The notes under the pieces: model-generated
Database searches by the model: none
Seen by the model: the letters and a program-made list of their open reading frames with translations, nothing else
What the model was told of the DNA's origin: nothing
Assembly (NCBI RefSeq): GCF_023343835.1
Contig: NC_064437.1
Location: 51,100,972-51,164,971 of the forward strand
DNA: 64,000 nucleotides
Direction: 5' to 3'
Origin: Lagopus muta
Taxonomy: Eukaryota; Chordata; Aves; Galliformes; Phasianidae
Shown here: positions 1 through 15,100 of the stretch, one piece after another
How positions within the stretch are numbered: the stretch's first letter is position 1
Layout: every line of letters begins with the position of its first letter
Program-made: the position numbers and the translations under genes

Positions 1-2940
1 TAAGATGTACTGTCAACATCAAAAAAAAAAAAAAAAGAATAAAAAATTGGTAGCAATAAAAGATAAGGAAACGTTTCCAAAAAATAACATTTATATAATT
101 GCTTAAAAAAAAAAAAAAAACAGCACACCTTTGAAATTATACAGTATTTTGCCATTGTACAACAAAGAGATTATAATTGAAATAATACTGGTTCAGCAAT
201 AAAATGTTTTTCTATAATAAAGAACCATATGCCAAAATATTAAAACAGCAAACTTCAGATTGGGAAACATCTGTTCTTATGCCTTTCCAAAAAGTTTTCT
301 ATATAACAAATAATACATTCCAAAATACTTGTGCCATGTTTACTGTCTTGGCCTATGAAGGCTATCTGTATGGTATAAACATACTTAGGCAAAATTTAGA
401 ATGGCTTAGGACAGTAATAATTGAAATGTTACACAGTCCTTAAATAACTGTTAATGCAAAGGTAATGGTGCTATAACTGGAAGATGGAATGAGTATATTT
501 TCTTTTCCAAAACTGATGCTAAAGCACAGTACATATATACAGAGGAGAAAACTAAGATGTAAAACTTAACTGAAAAAAAAACATTCAAAGACATGTTTGC
601 AGTGATTCCATGGGTCTAGCAGACTCCAGCAAACTTGTGCCATGAAATGTGCAAGTTCAAAAACATTGAGATCATGGTCTGATTTAGATCTCTTATGTTC
701 CAATTATAATAATACACAAATTTCACAAAACATTTAACAGAGAAAGTATGTTTTTAAAACTTATGTCTACACCGTTACAGAAATAATTCAGTATAGCCTC
801 AGGTGAGAGCATAAAAGGAGACCTGCAGGTGTGTTTCCACAGCTTACACATATACCTGAGACAAGACAGGGCTCTAATGACAGGAATCCAACATCCACCA
901 AAAAGTAAACAGATTGTAACACCCCTACTGGAAAACTGAGTTTGAAACAATATTAGATAGAATGTCAACGACCCTTTAACCAGACTATGGAAGATGAACA
1001 TAGCAAACTGATGCTCAAGCTCCAGCAAAAACCCCTTCAATACCACAGGATATACCATGATAGGAAATAATTCCTCCATTTGTCCTGCTTTTTTTTTTTT
1101 TTTTTTTCCTAAAATTACAACCACTGCTCAGGATTTTTTTTGATTTCCAGTTACAGACATGGTTCTGACAAACCATTTTGTGCAGTAGGATTGTTTCTGC
1201 CAGCAATACAAACTGTTACAGAAATGACACAGCGACAGTCTTATTCTGCTAATGGAAATACATACTAAAACTCTTCCAGTTTTAACTGTGGCATAAGCTA
1301 ATCCAGTTTTGGTTAGGACTCCATAGCACTAGTATTTTACTGAGCTATGGAATCTAGTTCTGAGCTTGCCATTGAAAATCTTTATTATACATTTTCTCTT
1401 GATAAAATAACTTACTACTACATATCTAACAAGAACCACCACAATTACACTGTTCACGCATTTTCATACAGTCTCCACAGCACATACACAACATTTACAG
1501 GACTGCACGTTTCCACAATCTGCCAAGCCAGAGTGATACAGAGGGAAATCCAAAAGCAACAAAAAACCTCCTGCCAGACCAGACTGCTCAGCCATACAGC
1601 TCCAGCTTGTTAACTGGTCAAAGTTTAAATTACAAAATAAACAGTTCATAGGAACAACCTTTCTCCAAAGGTTGGCTTGCATCCTCAGGCACTTATTTCT
1701 ATGCCTTTAATGTTTTTCAAGTCTCTTAATGCCATAGATGCTACTTTCCAACCCTTCTAACAAATTATCTCATTCAAGAAACCTACAACTTTCTTTCAGC
1801 AGATAGTAGGACATTTAAATTTCTGTCTGTACTCTATTTTAGAAGACCTATATCACAAGCTGTACATCATTGTTCACAGCTGCTATACACAAATAGCCAT
1901 TGAGGAGCAGCGCCATTTGTTTGATGAGTAACAAAAAGGTTACAGTGAATTTAACCAACAAGCATGTTATCCTTTAAAAAAAGTGCTCAGTTGACTTGGC
2001 TTGGGAACATGTGCTGCATACTTCCCATTCACACCAACACTGAATGGGCCATGTCTTTGAGTAATTAAAAAAAGACGAAAGAATCACAGCCACTTAACAT
2101 AATTTGGAAGATCTGATAAGCCCACTGTGTCAGCAACTTCAGCACCTTGCTGTGAATGTAAATAAATTTATCTACCAGTCTGGAGCCTCGAAATATTTAT
2201 GCATTGAGAACTGATTCCTGACAGGCATTGCATGTGGGTAAAGCAACCAGACATCAGCATGACAGCAGCAACAAAGGACAAACCGAGCAAAAGCAGATGC
2301 ATCTTGAAAGACTTGTTGAAGTTACTCCACATTTACAAAGGTATAAACTATTATGACCATAGCTTGAACTAGAAAATCTTGGTTTTTTTGTCTTAAAGAA
2401 AGGGGAAAGTGAACAATGGAATGTAACAAGAAGTACATCAAACATGTTACTAGTGCCCCTTCAAGTGGTACAAAGTAAAGGATATATTTGAGTAAGAACA
2501 GGGAGTTGTTTCAATGATGCTCAATTAACAAGAATTAAGTGATTTATTTTTTTAAATCAGAGTTACTTAACTGAAAAGAACCAAATCCAAGGCCTCCAGA
2601 ATCTGCAAAAATGAAGGACTTGCACCAATTCAGTGCCCTCTGAATCAATGAATGTGTACAATGAAGGACATCTGAGGACTTGCCTGCTCTAGCTAACTTC
2701 TTAGACTATTTGTAAATCAGCTGTTGTTTGCATTACTTCTAGAGTATTCAAAAGCATTTTCTAAGAATTATCATAGGTAAGCATCATCAACATACTGAAA
2801 CATCTGAAGCACATCTATACTGAAAATACTGATATATTCGTTGCTAGCATGCACTCAAAATATTGCATATTTTTTCAAAATCTTATAAAATAAAATAATG
2901 CTCCAATGGATTGAAATTACACTTAATTTTGAAAACTTAC
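1..2940 (-). other. EXOC6: EXOC6 intron 18 (5' part, cut by window edge)
   Basis: AT-rich intronic sequence following the exon 18 donor at 2940. It contains short A or T homopolymers (for example near 25, 105 and 1090). No exon matching the next Sec15 residues was found on the minus strand and no other gene was recognised. Confidence 0.85.
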
Positions 2941-3120
2941 AGGTAAATGAGTAAAAACTTGAAATGTGCTTCTCAAGAAGTTAATGAGGTCCATTAAGTA
3001 CCCACTGGCTCTTCCATCTGATTCAGACATTGTCCAGTCATAGTCAGCGATCTGAATAAATTCATCTATTTTTTGGTTTAGTTTTGTATATATTTCTCCT
3101 TCTGCAGCATGCCTTGCATC
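2941..3120 (-). CDS. EXOC6: EXOC6 exon 18 (last exon in window)
   Basis: 180 bases, residues 586-645, phase 0 at both ends, reading [20 protein letters not shown], then [20 protein letters not shown] and [20 protein letters not shown]. The acceptor follows a long pyrimidine tract ending CCCCTCAG; the donor is TTACCT|GTAAGT. In the family the next residues are GKVAQTACMSAC..., which I did not find between here and the left edge, so the gene continues outside the window. Confidence 0.97.
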
Positions 3121-6100
3121 CTGAGGGGAAAAAAAAATTGCACAACTACCAGAATTCTAAAATATTACTAGAACATAGATTAAATATTTTTAATCAATGA
3201 AACTGAAGTCTTACAGATAATTGTTTTTTAGGGTTAAAAAAAAAGTTTGTTAGCTTGTGTCTTGACGCAGTAAGTCTGAAGTTAGTTTTTAAAAATTCCT
3301 ACTATGTATACTATAAGTATACATAAGTATACTTAAGAGAAAATGTAAATCAGCAGTATTCGGATATGGGATGACTTCTAGAGGCAGAGGAAATACTCCA
3401 TCTTTTATCTTGGTGACATAATCGTACCAAAAAACTTTCGAAAGTTCACCAGACTTTCCCCCATAAGAAATACGACCAAGGCAAATGGGGCAGTTTGTTA
3501 AATGGCTTTTTTCTAATAGGAAAATTACGTTTAAAAACAAACTTTTTTTTCCTTTGTGGGCGAAGGATTCAATGCTGTGTATCTGGCTCTTAAACAGCCA
3601 TTACACAGTCTAATCCTGAGACCCTGGGTTCAAGGAATTCTACCAATTAGACCTCCAAATTTATCCATTTTTGTTTAGAGTGACTGCTGATTTAAAGAGG
3701 CAAGGGAATACAACTGTATCCACAACTGCACTCAGCCATCCAAAGCTGAAAAGTATGTTGTAAACACTGAAAGCTACGCAGTTTTTTAATATGATAAAAT
3801 GAATAAAGGTGGTGTTGTTTTGAGGGCAGAGAGGTTGTTTATTTGTTTTTAATTTGTACTTGGCTTTAATTTTACATTGTTACAAAAGAATGCTAAGACA
3901 GTTTGAATGGTATTTTAAAGTGGCACCTTACATCCAATAACAAAAGGGGAAAAGCAGCCCTCAGATACAGAAGCAATGAAACAGGATTGTATAAAAAAAA
4001 AAAACAAAAAAGAGAGAGAGAGAGAAACAAGAAAAACAACAGTATAGGTGTATTTTTGAGATCATCTCATGGAATGCAAACACTGCTAATAAAGGAGATT
4101 TTTGATCAGTCAGAAAGAATGGGAGTGACATGATTTGCCACCAGGAGATGAATTCAATAACTGTGAACATACCAAACCCTATGAGGGCCCAGCTGGAGAA
4201 CTACATGCAGTTTTTCATTAAATATAAATTTAAAAAAAAAAAAAAAGGATTAATGAGAAAAGAATTTTCTGCTATAGGTAGAGAATGTTGTGCTAGCAGG
4301 TTCTCCAGGGAAGGAGATAGGAGAGAAAACAGACCATTTTCCTTATATGTTTGTTACTGTTCACTCTGTACTTTGCTGAATGGCTTAGGTATTAAGCTCA
4401 GCTCTAATACACAGCTATAATATTCTGCAATTATCTCCAATGAAACTTAAATAGTTTATATAGTAGTTAAACATAAATTTTTAAAAAAGCCATTAGCACA
4501 AAATGTAATGTAAACTCTAAGCTGTCATTTATTAGATGAAATTCAAGGACAGAGAACGTTTTACCTCTTAATGAAATCAGACTATGGCTGCATTGAGTGT
4601 TTTGTTACAAATGTTAGAAAAAGCATGAACTGTCCTTACAAGAAAATATCCACTGACATGAAAATTCAAACGCACACATACACTACTACTGTTATACTAC
4701 TGCATAACAAACAACATAGCCTAGATCTATACAATAGGCCAAAATTTAGTAAGGTTGTACTGACAGGGCAATATTAATCTCACTACAGCTGCTGTGCCTT
4801 TTCTGCTTTGTCTTAAGTCAAGAAATTCTTAGCCAACAACAACAACAAATAGGAAAATCACTGGCAATCAATTGGAAATATAAAGTGTATTGCAAGGATT
4901 ATGATGTCCTATTCCACCTTAACAATCTTTTAACATATGCCAGAGGGGATATCAATACAGAATAAGCCACATATTATACCAAGGGGAAAAAAATGCAGTG
5001 CAGAAAACAGAACTACTCTCAATTGGATTAATCCTCCTCATCCCATCTGTCTTTGTTCCACTGTATACTATAAAAAAATCCACATACCTAAAGTTCAAGT
5101 TACAGTTGCTCTGGAATCTCTTGTGACTTTTTTGGATGTTTTGTTTCTTTTCCAAAAATCTCTACTTAGGAGTCCCAGGTGACTGGGAAGGCAACGCACT
5201 TGCTGAAATTACTGGATAAAATGACCCATACAGGATTATTCTTCTGTAGGAATGTTTTCTTCATAAAGAAAACCTGAAATCCCTTTCCTCCTCACAAGGC
5301 ACACAGATTTGCTTCTGTTCTAACCCCCATAAAAGCTACTTGGCTAGACCTGGTTGATGAAGTAATTTCTGTCTTATTTTACATGTATGAATTCCAAAAC
5401 TTGGTTTGGCAATATATGCAAACCATTCATTGCATTCATTGTCTATGGAGAGTTTCTATTATTAGTAATTTATGGCACTTCAAAAATTATTTTACGACAG
5501 GTCATTTGAGTTCTTGCTTACAAACAGAGAGAAAGTGAGAAATGCAGAGGCTAGGTGACAGATTTCTGATCTCTTAGCCAGCAGCAAACCTTGACAGAGA
5601 ACACTGCTCCTTTAAGTGCCATCCCAATGCCCTCCCACAGAGTACCATACTTCTCATGAGAATGCTTTGAAACCTTTGATGTGAATACCTGTGATTCCAT
5701 ATAGTATACAGGTTTGCCTTCTGAATGAACAGTGCTGAAGATAATAATCTTAACCATTCAGTCATGGAGATAAAAGTGATAAAAATAATAAGATGTGGAA
5801 AAATACTTCTCTGAGGATACTTATTATTTAAAGATAAAAATAAAGCTTTTTTGTTGATAATTATACACCAATATCATTGATCATATCTAGCCCTATTTCC
5901 ATTTTAACAACCATCACCGTGCAAATAAATGTAAAGGATATTAAATCAAAATATGAATTCTAAATACAATTGAATAAGCTGTGCTTTGTAACATGTATTA
6001 CTAAATACTGCTTTTATATTATCATTACACAGTCTGAGAATATACCACAAACATAAAACATGTCAGATTACAGTAGCTGTTTTGCTTGATTCCATTCAGA

Positions 6101-9100
6101 AATGCAAAGATGTCACACTGCTTGGAACTTAATCCACTGAAAACTTCTGATGCAGTCAAACTTTGTTTGTCATTCTGTAACTTATAAAAGAGGCATCTGT
6201 GGGAATGTGGATGCTTCTCATATACTGAATTCCCAGACCAATAACATAAAAAACAGTGTTTATCTGCTGTGTTAAAATTCAATTCCCAACAGATTTTTTT
6301 TAGAGTCAAAATGAGAAAATACACAGCTTTCCACTCAATCTCCTTTTGTTTTTAGATACATTAAAATCAGTGCAAATTAATTAACTTTTCATATGTAGTC
6401 GCATAACAGATGATATATACCATACCTTAAATGTAGAAAGTCCATACAGCCTCGCAGTGTGAACAGTCACTTGCGAAATGTTTGTGATGTTAGAGATAAA
6501 ATCCTCAAGGTATTTACAGGCTAATTCCAGGTGTGTTGTGTTTATGATGATTTGAACAAGCTACAAGAAACAAATAATTATCATAAAAAGCCTTTTTCTA
6601 TTACCCACTGACACTTGAATTTTGTAAATGGGGGCTTCTTTCAGAAACCCTGTTGCTGGAAGTTTATTGCAGTATGTCAGGTTATCAGCTATTAACTGAC
6701 AACTTTCAAGTTAGCTGTCAAATACCAGTAAGGAACAACACCAGAGTTTACATACAAATGCCATTTAAAGAATGAAGATTGCAGACACTTACTCAGTGAC
6801 ATTAATTCAATTGTTATTTTAGAATTAAAGAAAGGGAAAATAAAGGATAACATATTGCCAAAATCAAATCACTAATTTGTACTACAGAAACAAGGAAACA
6901 AGAAAGCAAACATCATTGCTGCAGTTAAAATAAATAAATATCTAAATAAATACATAAATGCATAAAAACAATGCATAAAGTAGTTAGAAAATTTCAAAAA
7001 TACTATTGCATCTCCCCCTAAATGGTAACGTAACTGCTCTAGATATAAATATACATGATAAAGATACAATTTACGTCTTCTTATAGGCTGGACCTTCATT
7101 CATATTCAGTTCATAAATCAGACAACACAGATAATGCATAATAACTGAAACAATGGTGTGATTTCTGATATCCTCACTACTTGCACTCTGGCTCCAACAC
7201 CTTTCAGTGATCACTAATGTAACGTTTGGAGAAGTAACAACTTTACCTTTTAAACTTTTTTATGATAACACAACTCCCTGTTTATTGTACGGGAGGCAGA
7301 AATTGTTCATTGCCATCTATCTGTCAGTAAGCATCCTTATGTAAATACACTTCCAACTAGATCCACATTGTTTTTGATAGTTTGGTTGTTTTTTCATTTA
7401 TGTCACAGCCACTGGCACATTTTTATACAATTATAATCTCTTTAAAATTTCAATTTTAAACACTGCTTACTTTTCTTACGTAATCTCGATACTAAATTAT
7501 ATTCACATTTACAGGAATCATTTTAGCACTAATTTCCTTAGAAGAACACAGTTTTGGGGGCATAAAACTTACCTCTGTTAAGCCTATATGAGGTTTCTTA
7601 ATTAGGTTCTGTAAACAACTACTGAGAGTTCTTGTCAGCAGCAAATTTGTCGATTTTCTAAGCATGTCATCTATTTCTGTTGAGCTGAAATAAAAGTGCA
7701 TTTTTAAAACATGACAATACTTGACAGCAAAACTCAATTTCTTTCTTACAAAGAGAACTTTTAGTGTTCAGAATTATCCATGTGCATTGAATTTCTGGTT
7801 GCTTCAAGTCATCTGTGATCTAATACACAAAACACCTCTTTCATTTACCAAATTATCCATTAACTACATTTCAACACTGAAGCAAAACCTGTTATTTTTA
7901 GATTTTGGACATGTTCATTGACACAGCAGTTAGGAAAGAGTAATTTGTGTTTTGTAAGGAGTTACCACAGAGGTCAACATGCACCAATTAGTACGTGTAA
8001 ATTATAAACAGTAACAATTAAGAATGTGTGAAAGCGATTCATTTACATCCTTAACGGAGCAGAAGTGGGTGAGCAGCCACAAATAACTCCCAGATTTCAG
8101 ACCTGCCACGTTATTTAACATAATTACAACTAAGCTTTAGAAGTTCACAAGAGAACAGAAGAATGTCAGAAAAGTTATGTTTTCTTTAGGAAAAGGTAGG
8201 AAAGAAGAGGGAATTAGCACACAGGCAGCACATTCTATTGCAGGAAAAATAATTTCTAAGGAACCTCAAAGCACTGAAAATGGTAAGGTGTTTAAAGTAA
8301 TCAGGGATGCTACACAATTATTTCTGAAATGATCATTATTAAAGTATATTTTTGAAATCATACAGGCTTAACAAAAAATGAAACATTAATAATCCCCAGA
8401 TTGTCCAAATCAGTCAATACTGCTAAAAAAGCCCTAGCACTGCTTTGGTGAGTTAATTACCCAAGCTAAATTCATCTACACATTCCTGCATTCCATACAT
8501 ACATGTATGCATACATACATACACACCTGAAATATATATTATAGCACTGGGAATCACAGATAAAATATAAAGAATTACACATGTAACTTATGAAACAAAC
8601 GTAGGAAGTAAGCACCCAGGAAAGAGTATTTCCAAGCTAATATAAATTGTTAGTTCACCTGGAAGTTATAGGATAGTTTATACTATCATATAGTTTATAC
8701 TATAGTTTATTCACATTTACAGTACTTATAGATTACCTGCGATGAAGTGATTCTGAAAACTTAAGGCTTGCATAAATGAATTCCTTAACCTGGATATATA
8801 TCTGAGGCACTGACTGAGACATTGGGAGCTTCTTTGGAAAGGATTGCTGTAAAAATAAAGATAATCCTCTGATTCTAAGGAGAGATTGGTATTAAACATC
8901 GGAAAATCCCTTAACACTGCTAATATTTTCATTTATCAGAAGTTTTTCCATTTTTAACCAAATATATTTAGTGGTGTAATTGAGCTGACTTCTGTATCTG
9001 TTTAAACATCTTATAAACAAAATGTACCATAACCCCTTATTTAAATTACAATAAAGTTTGGAGTGTTTATTGTTCTCTATCAGCTATATTCCTGCTGAAT

Positions 9101-12100
9101 CACAAAATTAAGAGTCCCTTTGCAGGACAGCAGTGGATCTTGAATAAACCAGTTTCCCTCTACACCAGTTACTCCCACTTCCTTATGTAAATTCTTCCAA
9201 TAGGTTTGATATTACTTGATCGGTTCCATCAAAGGGAGAAGAAGGCAGAACATACTAATCACCTTCTAGGAAAGCAAATTTTAAAGAGAATGGCTGACAC
9301 TATGAAAGAATATCCCACTGGGATGCCAGTACAGCAGAATTATTTACAGTCCTTTCATATCTACTTTGCCCCACATATTCAGATAATAAATAACTAACTT
9401 ACAAAGTGAAATAATGAAGTTGCTATCTCTAATATATCCCTGATGATCATTACCCGTATTTCTGCAAAACTACAGCATATAACATACCATGGGTTACAAA
9501 ACCCAATGGTGGCAACAAAATCTAAGCTAACTCATCAAATAAAGCCTGTATTAATTAAAATGAATTATTAATTTGTTTACAAAACACTAGGTCTCATTAT
9601 TCACTCAAACATCAGAGCAAGTGATTAGAGCTTTAATTTTCATATTTATTTATGAATACATAATTACACTCTTAATCTACCTAGCTTTTCTATTTTTAAT
9701 TACTTTCTAATTACAAATATAATTTCTGTTCTAACCATTCCAAATTGTACTTTGGCAAATCTTAATAACATAAAACTTTTCCTTACCTTATCAAGTTCTG
9801 AATCTTGAAAAGGAAATTTGCTTATAACTATTTTGTATTCCTCTTCATTTGCTACAGGAATAGGGCTGTAGTTATCTGCTTCAAAAATATCCCTGGCAAA
9901 TTAGTTAATAAAGTGACAAAAATAAGGATATGTAATCTACTAACAGTACTTTACAATAACAAAAAATGTTAATGAACATATATTTTACTACCACATTTAT
10001 ATGTGCAATGTCAAAATATTATGAACTGGAATCATTCTGATTTCAGAAGTCTGATTATGTTTAAATGAATTTGAAAGTAATTATTATTATATGGTAACTC
10101 TTTAAGCTATGTCCAATCACAGAGTAAAAAAAAGCTGCAAACATTTACTGTGCATGCCCAAAAGCACAACATAGTAAATGAACTTCAGAACAAGTCTATT
10201 CCAGAAAAAAAATGTAAGGAGATCTTTACCTACACTCTGCCTACACTAAAGCTAGATACTCAGCATCCAGCTTCAGTATCACAGCTACGTGTGCTAATGG
10301 AGATGATTCAGAGAACTTAAATAGGCAAATGTGCACAGATTTACTGAAGTACCCTCTGGACTTCTTTACTTGAAGTTTAGAGAGTGTGAGAATACTAAGT
10401 GGTCAATTTAATTTTAAGATTTTCTGTAATATGATTAAACATATTTTATGGTAAACAATATCTGCACATTTACTCTACACATCATACTGTGTATCTACAA
10501 ATAGGCTTTGGAGCTCTACTCCTGGGTTAATAATTTGTTCAAAAAAATTCCAAAGAACATGTGGAAACCCACTTGCATTGAAAGAACATGAAGATATATT
10601 GGCAACATCAGAAGCGTGTCAGTAATATACATGTAATGTCTGACTTTAAACATTAAGACAATCTAAATTAGGAACAGATTGGCAACAACCTATTGCAGTT
10701 GCCCAGGCTGATTAGGTTACTAATGAAGAAAAACAGGTGTCCTTCTCTTGGTATTTCTCCAGTGAAGTCCCAAGAGGGAAGGTTTCTTCTCATTAATTAC
10801 AGAAGCAGTCCTCAATGGCTCTTCTCCTAAATATTAGTTACATGCAATGAATACATTACTTCTACCTAATCCAGACTTCATATGCAATACTGACTCAGTC
10901 AATTTTTCCAGAATTACAACTGCAACAAAATTTAAAGGCAAAAAGAAAGAAATGCAATATGAAAGCCACAATTATTTTGAAATACTAACCTGAACAATCC
11001 AGACCACTTTTTAAGAAGTGTTTCATTATACTGGTCTCTTATCTCAAATAAAAGATCAAAGAGTCGATTCACAGGAAAACCATAACCCTAAGGTATAAAA
11101 ATGAAAAGGATGGATAATTCAAGAACTAACTTGTTCATTCTTATTACATCTTCAAGACACTGAAGTGAGACTGATCAATCTATTCTACAAATCAGATTAT
11201 ACTACTTCAAATACACAAGTAGAAGATCATTTATTACATTCTTACAAAATATTGTTTACCATGGTTTCAGCTGTCAAGCAGAAATCTCTCCCATTTATCT
11301 GTAACATTTTAACTTTATATTTATGCAAATAATCTTTTTTATCAGTCTGGTAAATGTTAAAAGAATATTTGCCAATGATATTCATTTGGTCATCCCCCTA
11401 GACAGTTAATGATAGCTGGACTGTTAATTCATGTTTAAGTTCAGAAGTAATGCATTTACGAAAGACAAAAATGTTCACAAGGTACAAAGCTAACAGTAGC
11501 ATAGATATGAATATCCTGATGCTAACTGGATCACCCAAAATACATACATCCAGTTGGTAATACTGAAAAGGGGCTAAAGGGCATAAAGTACAGACATCTT
11601 TATTATTTAAATCATTATTCTGTAATTTTACTCTTGACTTATATATATGACATCAGGGGGATCCAAAACATTGTACTCACCTAAAGTTCAAATTTGGCTC
11701 TATGAATTTCAGTTGAATTGCAAATATAATACCTACCTGTAAAGTATCAGCAAATACCACAATGAGATTCTTCAGTTCCAGAACAAGGTCAGGATCATTG
11801 CAATATGACTGAAAGCGAGAAATTCTGGTTTTGTTAAAATGATTCAAAATACTGGCCATATGTTTTCAAAGAACATTAGCACAAAAGGAGGGTTGAACTC
11901 TCCAGCCTTACCTGTGTCCCTGACTGACTGCCTTGGTTAAAACAGCTTAGACTCACTTACCTTCATGCAGTGCAGTTACATTAAAGTATTTGTTTAATTT
12001 CTTATATGAACTACCACTAACATAAAAGCTCAGAAAAAAACTAAACTAAAACATGAGATAGAATAAATGTTAGTTTTGTACTGAGATTAAAAACTAGCAA

Positions 12101-15100
12101 ATTACATTTATTTTAATGGCATATAAGCACATATCAAAATACTCTGCTAAACCAACATCACAGATTTCAACAGGACATTCTTTTGAACGCTAAGCCTGGG
12201 TCTAACTAGAATTAAAAAGCATTAGTACATCTGACATAACACTGATCTGTAAAGTTCCTGTGATAAAACTACAGTTGCAATTTGAATTCTTCCCCATTCT
12301 TTTCTACATATACATGAGTTGTAAGATATTACATGTTAAATATGTAACTGCTACTTGCAAACATCAAAAAGAGAAAGGTAAAATTCTTCAACATTTTCTG
12401 ATAGCAAAAATTATGCTCAACCAGCCTGGTAAGTTCTGAAGCAACTTGCTAGCAGGCATTCTCAGCAAATAGCAATATTCCACAGGTTGCCACAGAGGAA
12501 TAAGAAATATCAAGCAGCACCATTTGAGCTAGAGTTGAAATGTAACTTCAGAAGATGCACTTTGAATAAACTGAAATACTCAAATGATAGAGAATTACAT
12601 TCTAACATCATGAAATTTTTTCTAATATCGTTACTAGAACATAAACATACTACTACCATAGCACTGAAGAGATAGCTTGGAGGGTTTTGCTGGTAGAGTT
12701 TATTTTGGAAACACAGCATTTGGAATGATAATTAGGAACTATTTCCTGGTGGTGCTTTCAGCACTGAACTATTCAATCTGATCTAATGAAGAGGTCAGTT
12801 GAGACTAATGAGGAAGGATTGCAATAATAACAGCAGATTAACTCTGCATATTCTAAACTGCTGGACTAAGAGAAGTTTGGAAGACCCAGTGAATTGTAAA
12901 TCAGTGGAGGATTATGCAAATAGCTCATGGCTGTGGATCACAGCCTGATACTGTCAGGAACAACAAAAGCTTGGCAGGCTCCCTCCCAAATCTGAGCAAT
13001 TTTTAATCACAAGGAAAAGAAAACACCAGAGAGGTTTAATTTTTCACTTTGTCATCATCTCAGTTTTAAACACTCAGAGCTTTTAAGTAAAAGGATTTAA
13101 ATTGAAGTACTGATAAATCTTCTCACTTACCGAGTGTGTTCTAAGAACAGCAATGATCTTTGAAAGGGCCATGTTCCAGAGTTCATCAGTATAAGTTCTA
13201 GTTACCAGTCCTTGGGTTACATGTAAAATATGGTCTTCTACTACAAAGAAACTAAAACAAAGCAATCCTTCAATTAAGTTTTTAAGTTTTTAAGTGAAAG
13301 AGTAGAATTTGCTCTAATATTAAGAGACAAGTATAGTCAAGCCCTTTCCTATTGGAGCACTGATACTTGGGTAGATTTGGATCAGCTCTGCCCAGCATGA
13401 AGTCAAAATGAGAAAAACTTGCTTTATGCCAGCTGGAGCCCAGGTTATCGGACGGTCTTTTTGGTGTACTGTAATGGTAGGATGTGAATGCTCAGATACA
13501 GCTACCAACACCCACATCATTTATGCAGAAACTAAAGAAAGTGTTTGGACAATGTGAGAATAAAGGATGAATTAAGAATCAGTACAGTAAAACTGAAGTA
13601 AATCTCCATTTAGGAAACTTACCCTACAATTTGACTGAAGTATCTTCTATAGCCTTCTACTGTTTCATGCTTGCAGTGAAAAAGAAAATAAGTTTAAGAT
13701 TAAAAATACCACTAAGTATTAGGTACAATCTAAGTCTGTGTAGAAAGTCAAGTATTGGTTACCATGCTTGATTGTGGCTGCAGAACTAGTCTCGCTTGTT
13801 TCCTTCTTTGCTTTCTGTAGTAATTTTCAAATATTTCTCCATCACCCTAAAAAAAAGACAAAAGTAGTTAAAACAAGGTCATTCTCTCAGTATTAAAAAT
13901 CACTTATTAACCTAAGTGTAAAATAATCTGTTTTAAATTAAGACACATATTCTGCATTTGTTTCTCACAGACTTTTTGCTGACATTAATGAAGTTTAAAA
14001 TGCATAAAATATTCAGATTACATATACGTATTTAAAAAAGAAATAAATATATAGAAAAATGTTGCTCACATCTACGCATTGTCATACAATATTATGCATT
14101 TGAATAAATATTTATGTTCATGCATAAGGCATATTCTCTATTGTTCTGCAGCTGAAACTCACTGTGTCTTAAAATGCATCTTCAGGTTAGTCAAGAAACT
14201 GACTGCACTGCAAAGTTACAACAGCATTTCTGTGTTTATATGATACACTTGAACAATGCATGCAAGAGCTTTGCTGGAGAAAAATAAACAATTTATTTAA
14301 TATTCACTTCTTCCCTTTGGAATTGTTAAATACAAAGACTAATGATTTGGATTTTTCTCCTATCACAGCCCTTGAAATACAACACCCTTCTATGCCTAAT
14401 GATTACATTGCAAGGAATTCAAGTGACATCCTGGCCATCTCATTAGGATGACCATTCAGTAGAAACCATCTGTCCACTTGAAATCGGTGCTACACTGACT
14501 CATCTTCCTGACACTTGTTCTGTATGTATTGGAGAAATAAAATAAAGGACATTTAACTCAGAAGAGATCTTTTTAAAGCCACCTTAATACATACCAAAAC
14601 TGAGTAGATGTGCAAACATCTATAGACTGGAGAAAAATCCACAAGATCTTGAGCAGTTAAAACCTGTGGACAGGAAAAAGTTATAAAGCTTAAAACTCAT
14701 AATCTGCTGATATATTACCAACAGAACTTGCCCACTTAATAAATACTTGATAAATTATCTTACTTTAAAGGAATTGCCTTGTGTCATCAAGTTTAAAACT
14801 GCACAATTTGGTTAATAGACTGATAAATTTAAGATTAAAATGAATATGGAAATACACTGGGATTGAAGACAAAAGCAAGACCAAATTAAGGTCAGCAAAA
14901 TTAACTATGTTGACAGATTTTATGGCTAAAAAAACTGTTACTTTGTAGAAAGTGGAAGGAGCTTGCATTAATGACTTCAAGAGCAACTGCATCAGTTCCT
15001 TTGCCAGCAACTTTAGGAAAAACCGTTCTATCACAGAAGCTCCCTCCTCTCTCTGCCTTACAGTATTAGATTGCATTTCTGTTGCAAAAACATTCTATTC

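Larger units (their letters stand above)
6561..13130 (-). other. EXOC6: EXOC6 introns 16 to 11 (with exons 16 to 12 between them)
   Basis: Introns are 6561-7572, 7685-8736, 8847-9786, 9893-10989, 11088-11736 and 11809-13130. All are AT-rich. Intron 15 holds a short ATAC repeat and a 14-base direct repeat, described separately. Nothing else gene-like was recognised in them. Confidence 0.85.

Noticed and set aside
1..2940. Search for EXOC6 exon 19 (GKVAQTACMSAC-type peptide) at the left edge
   Set aside because: No matching minus-strand frame with an acceptor was found; the exon must lie outside the window.
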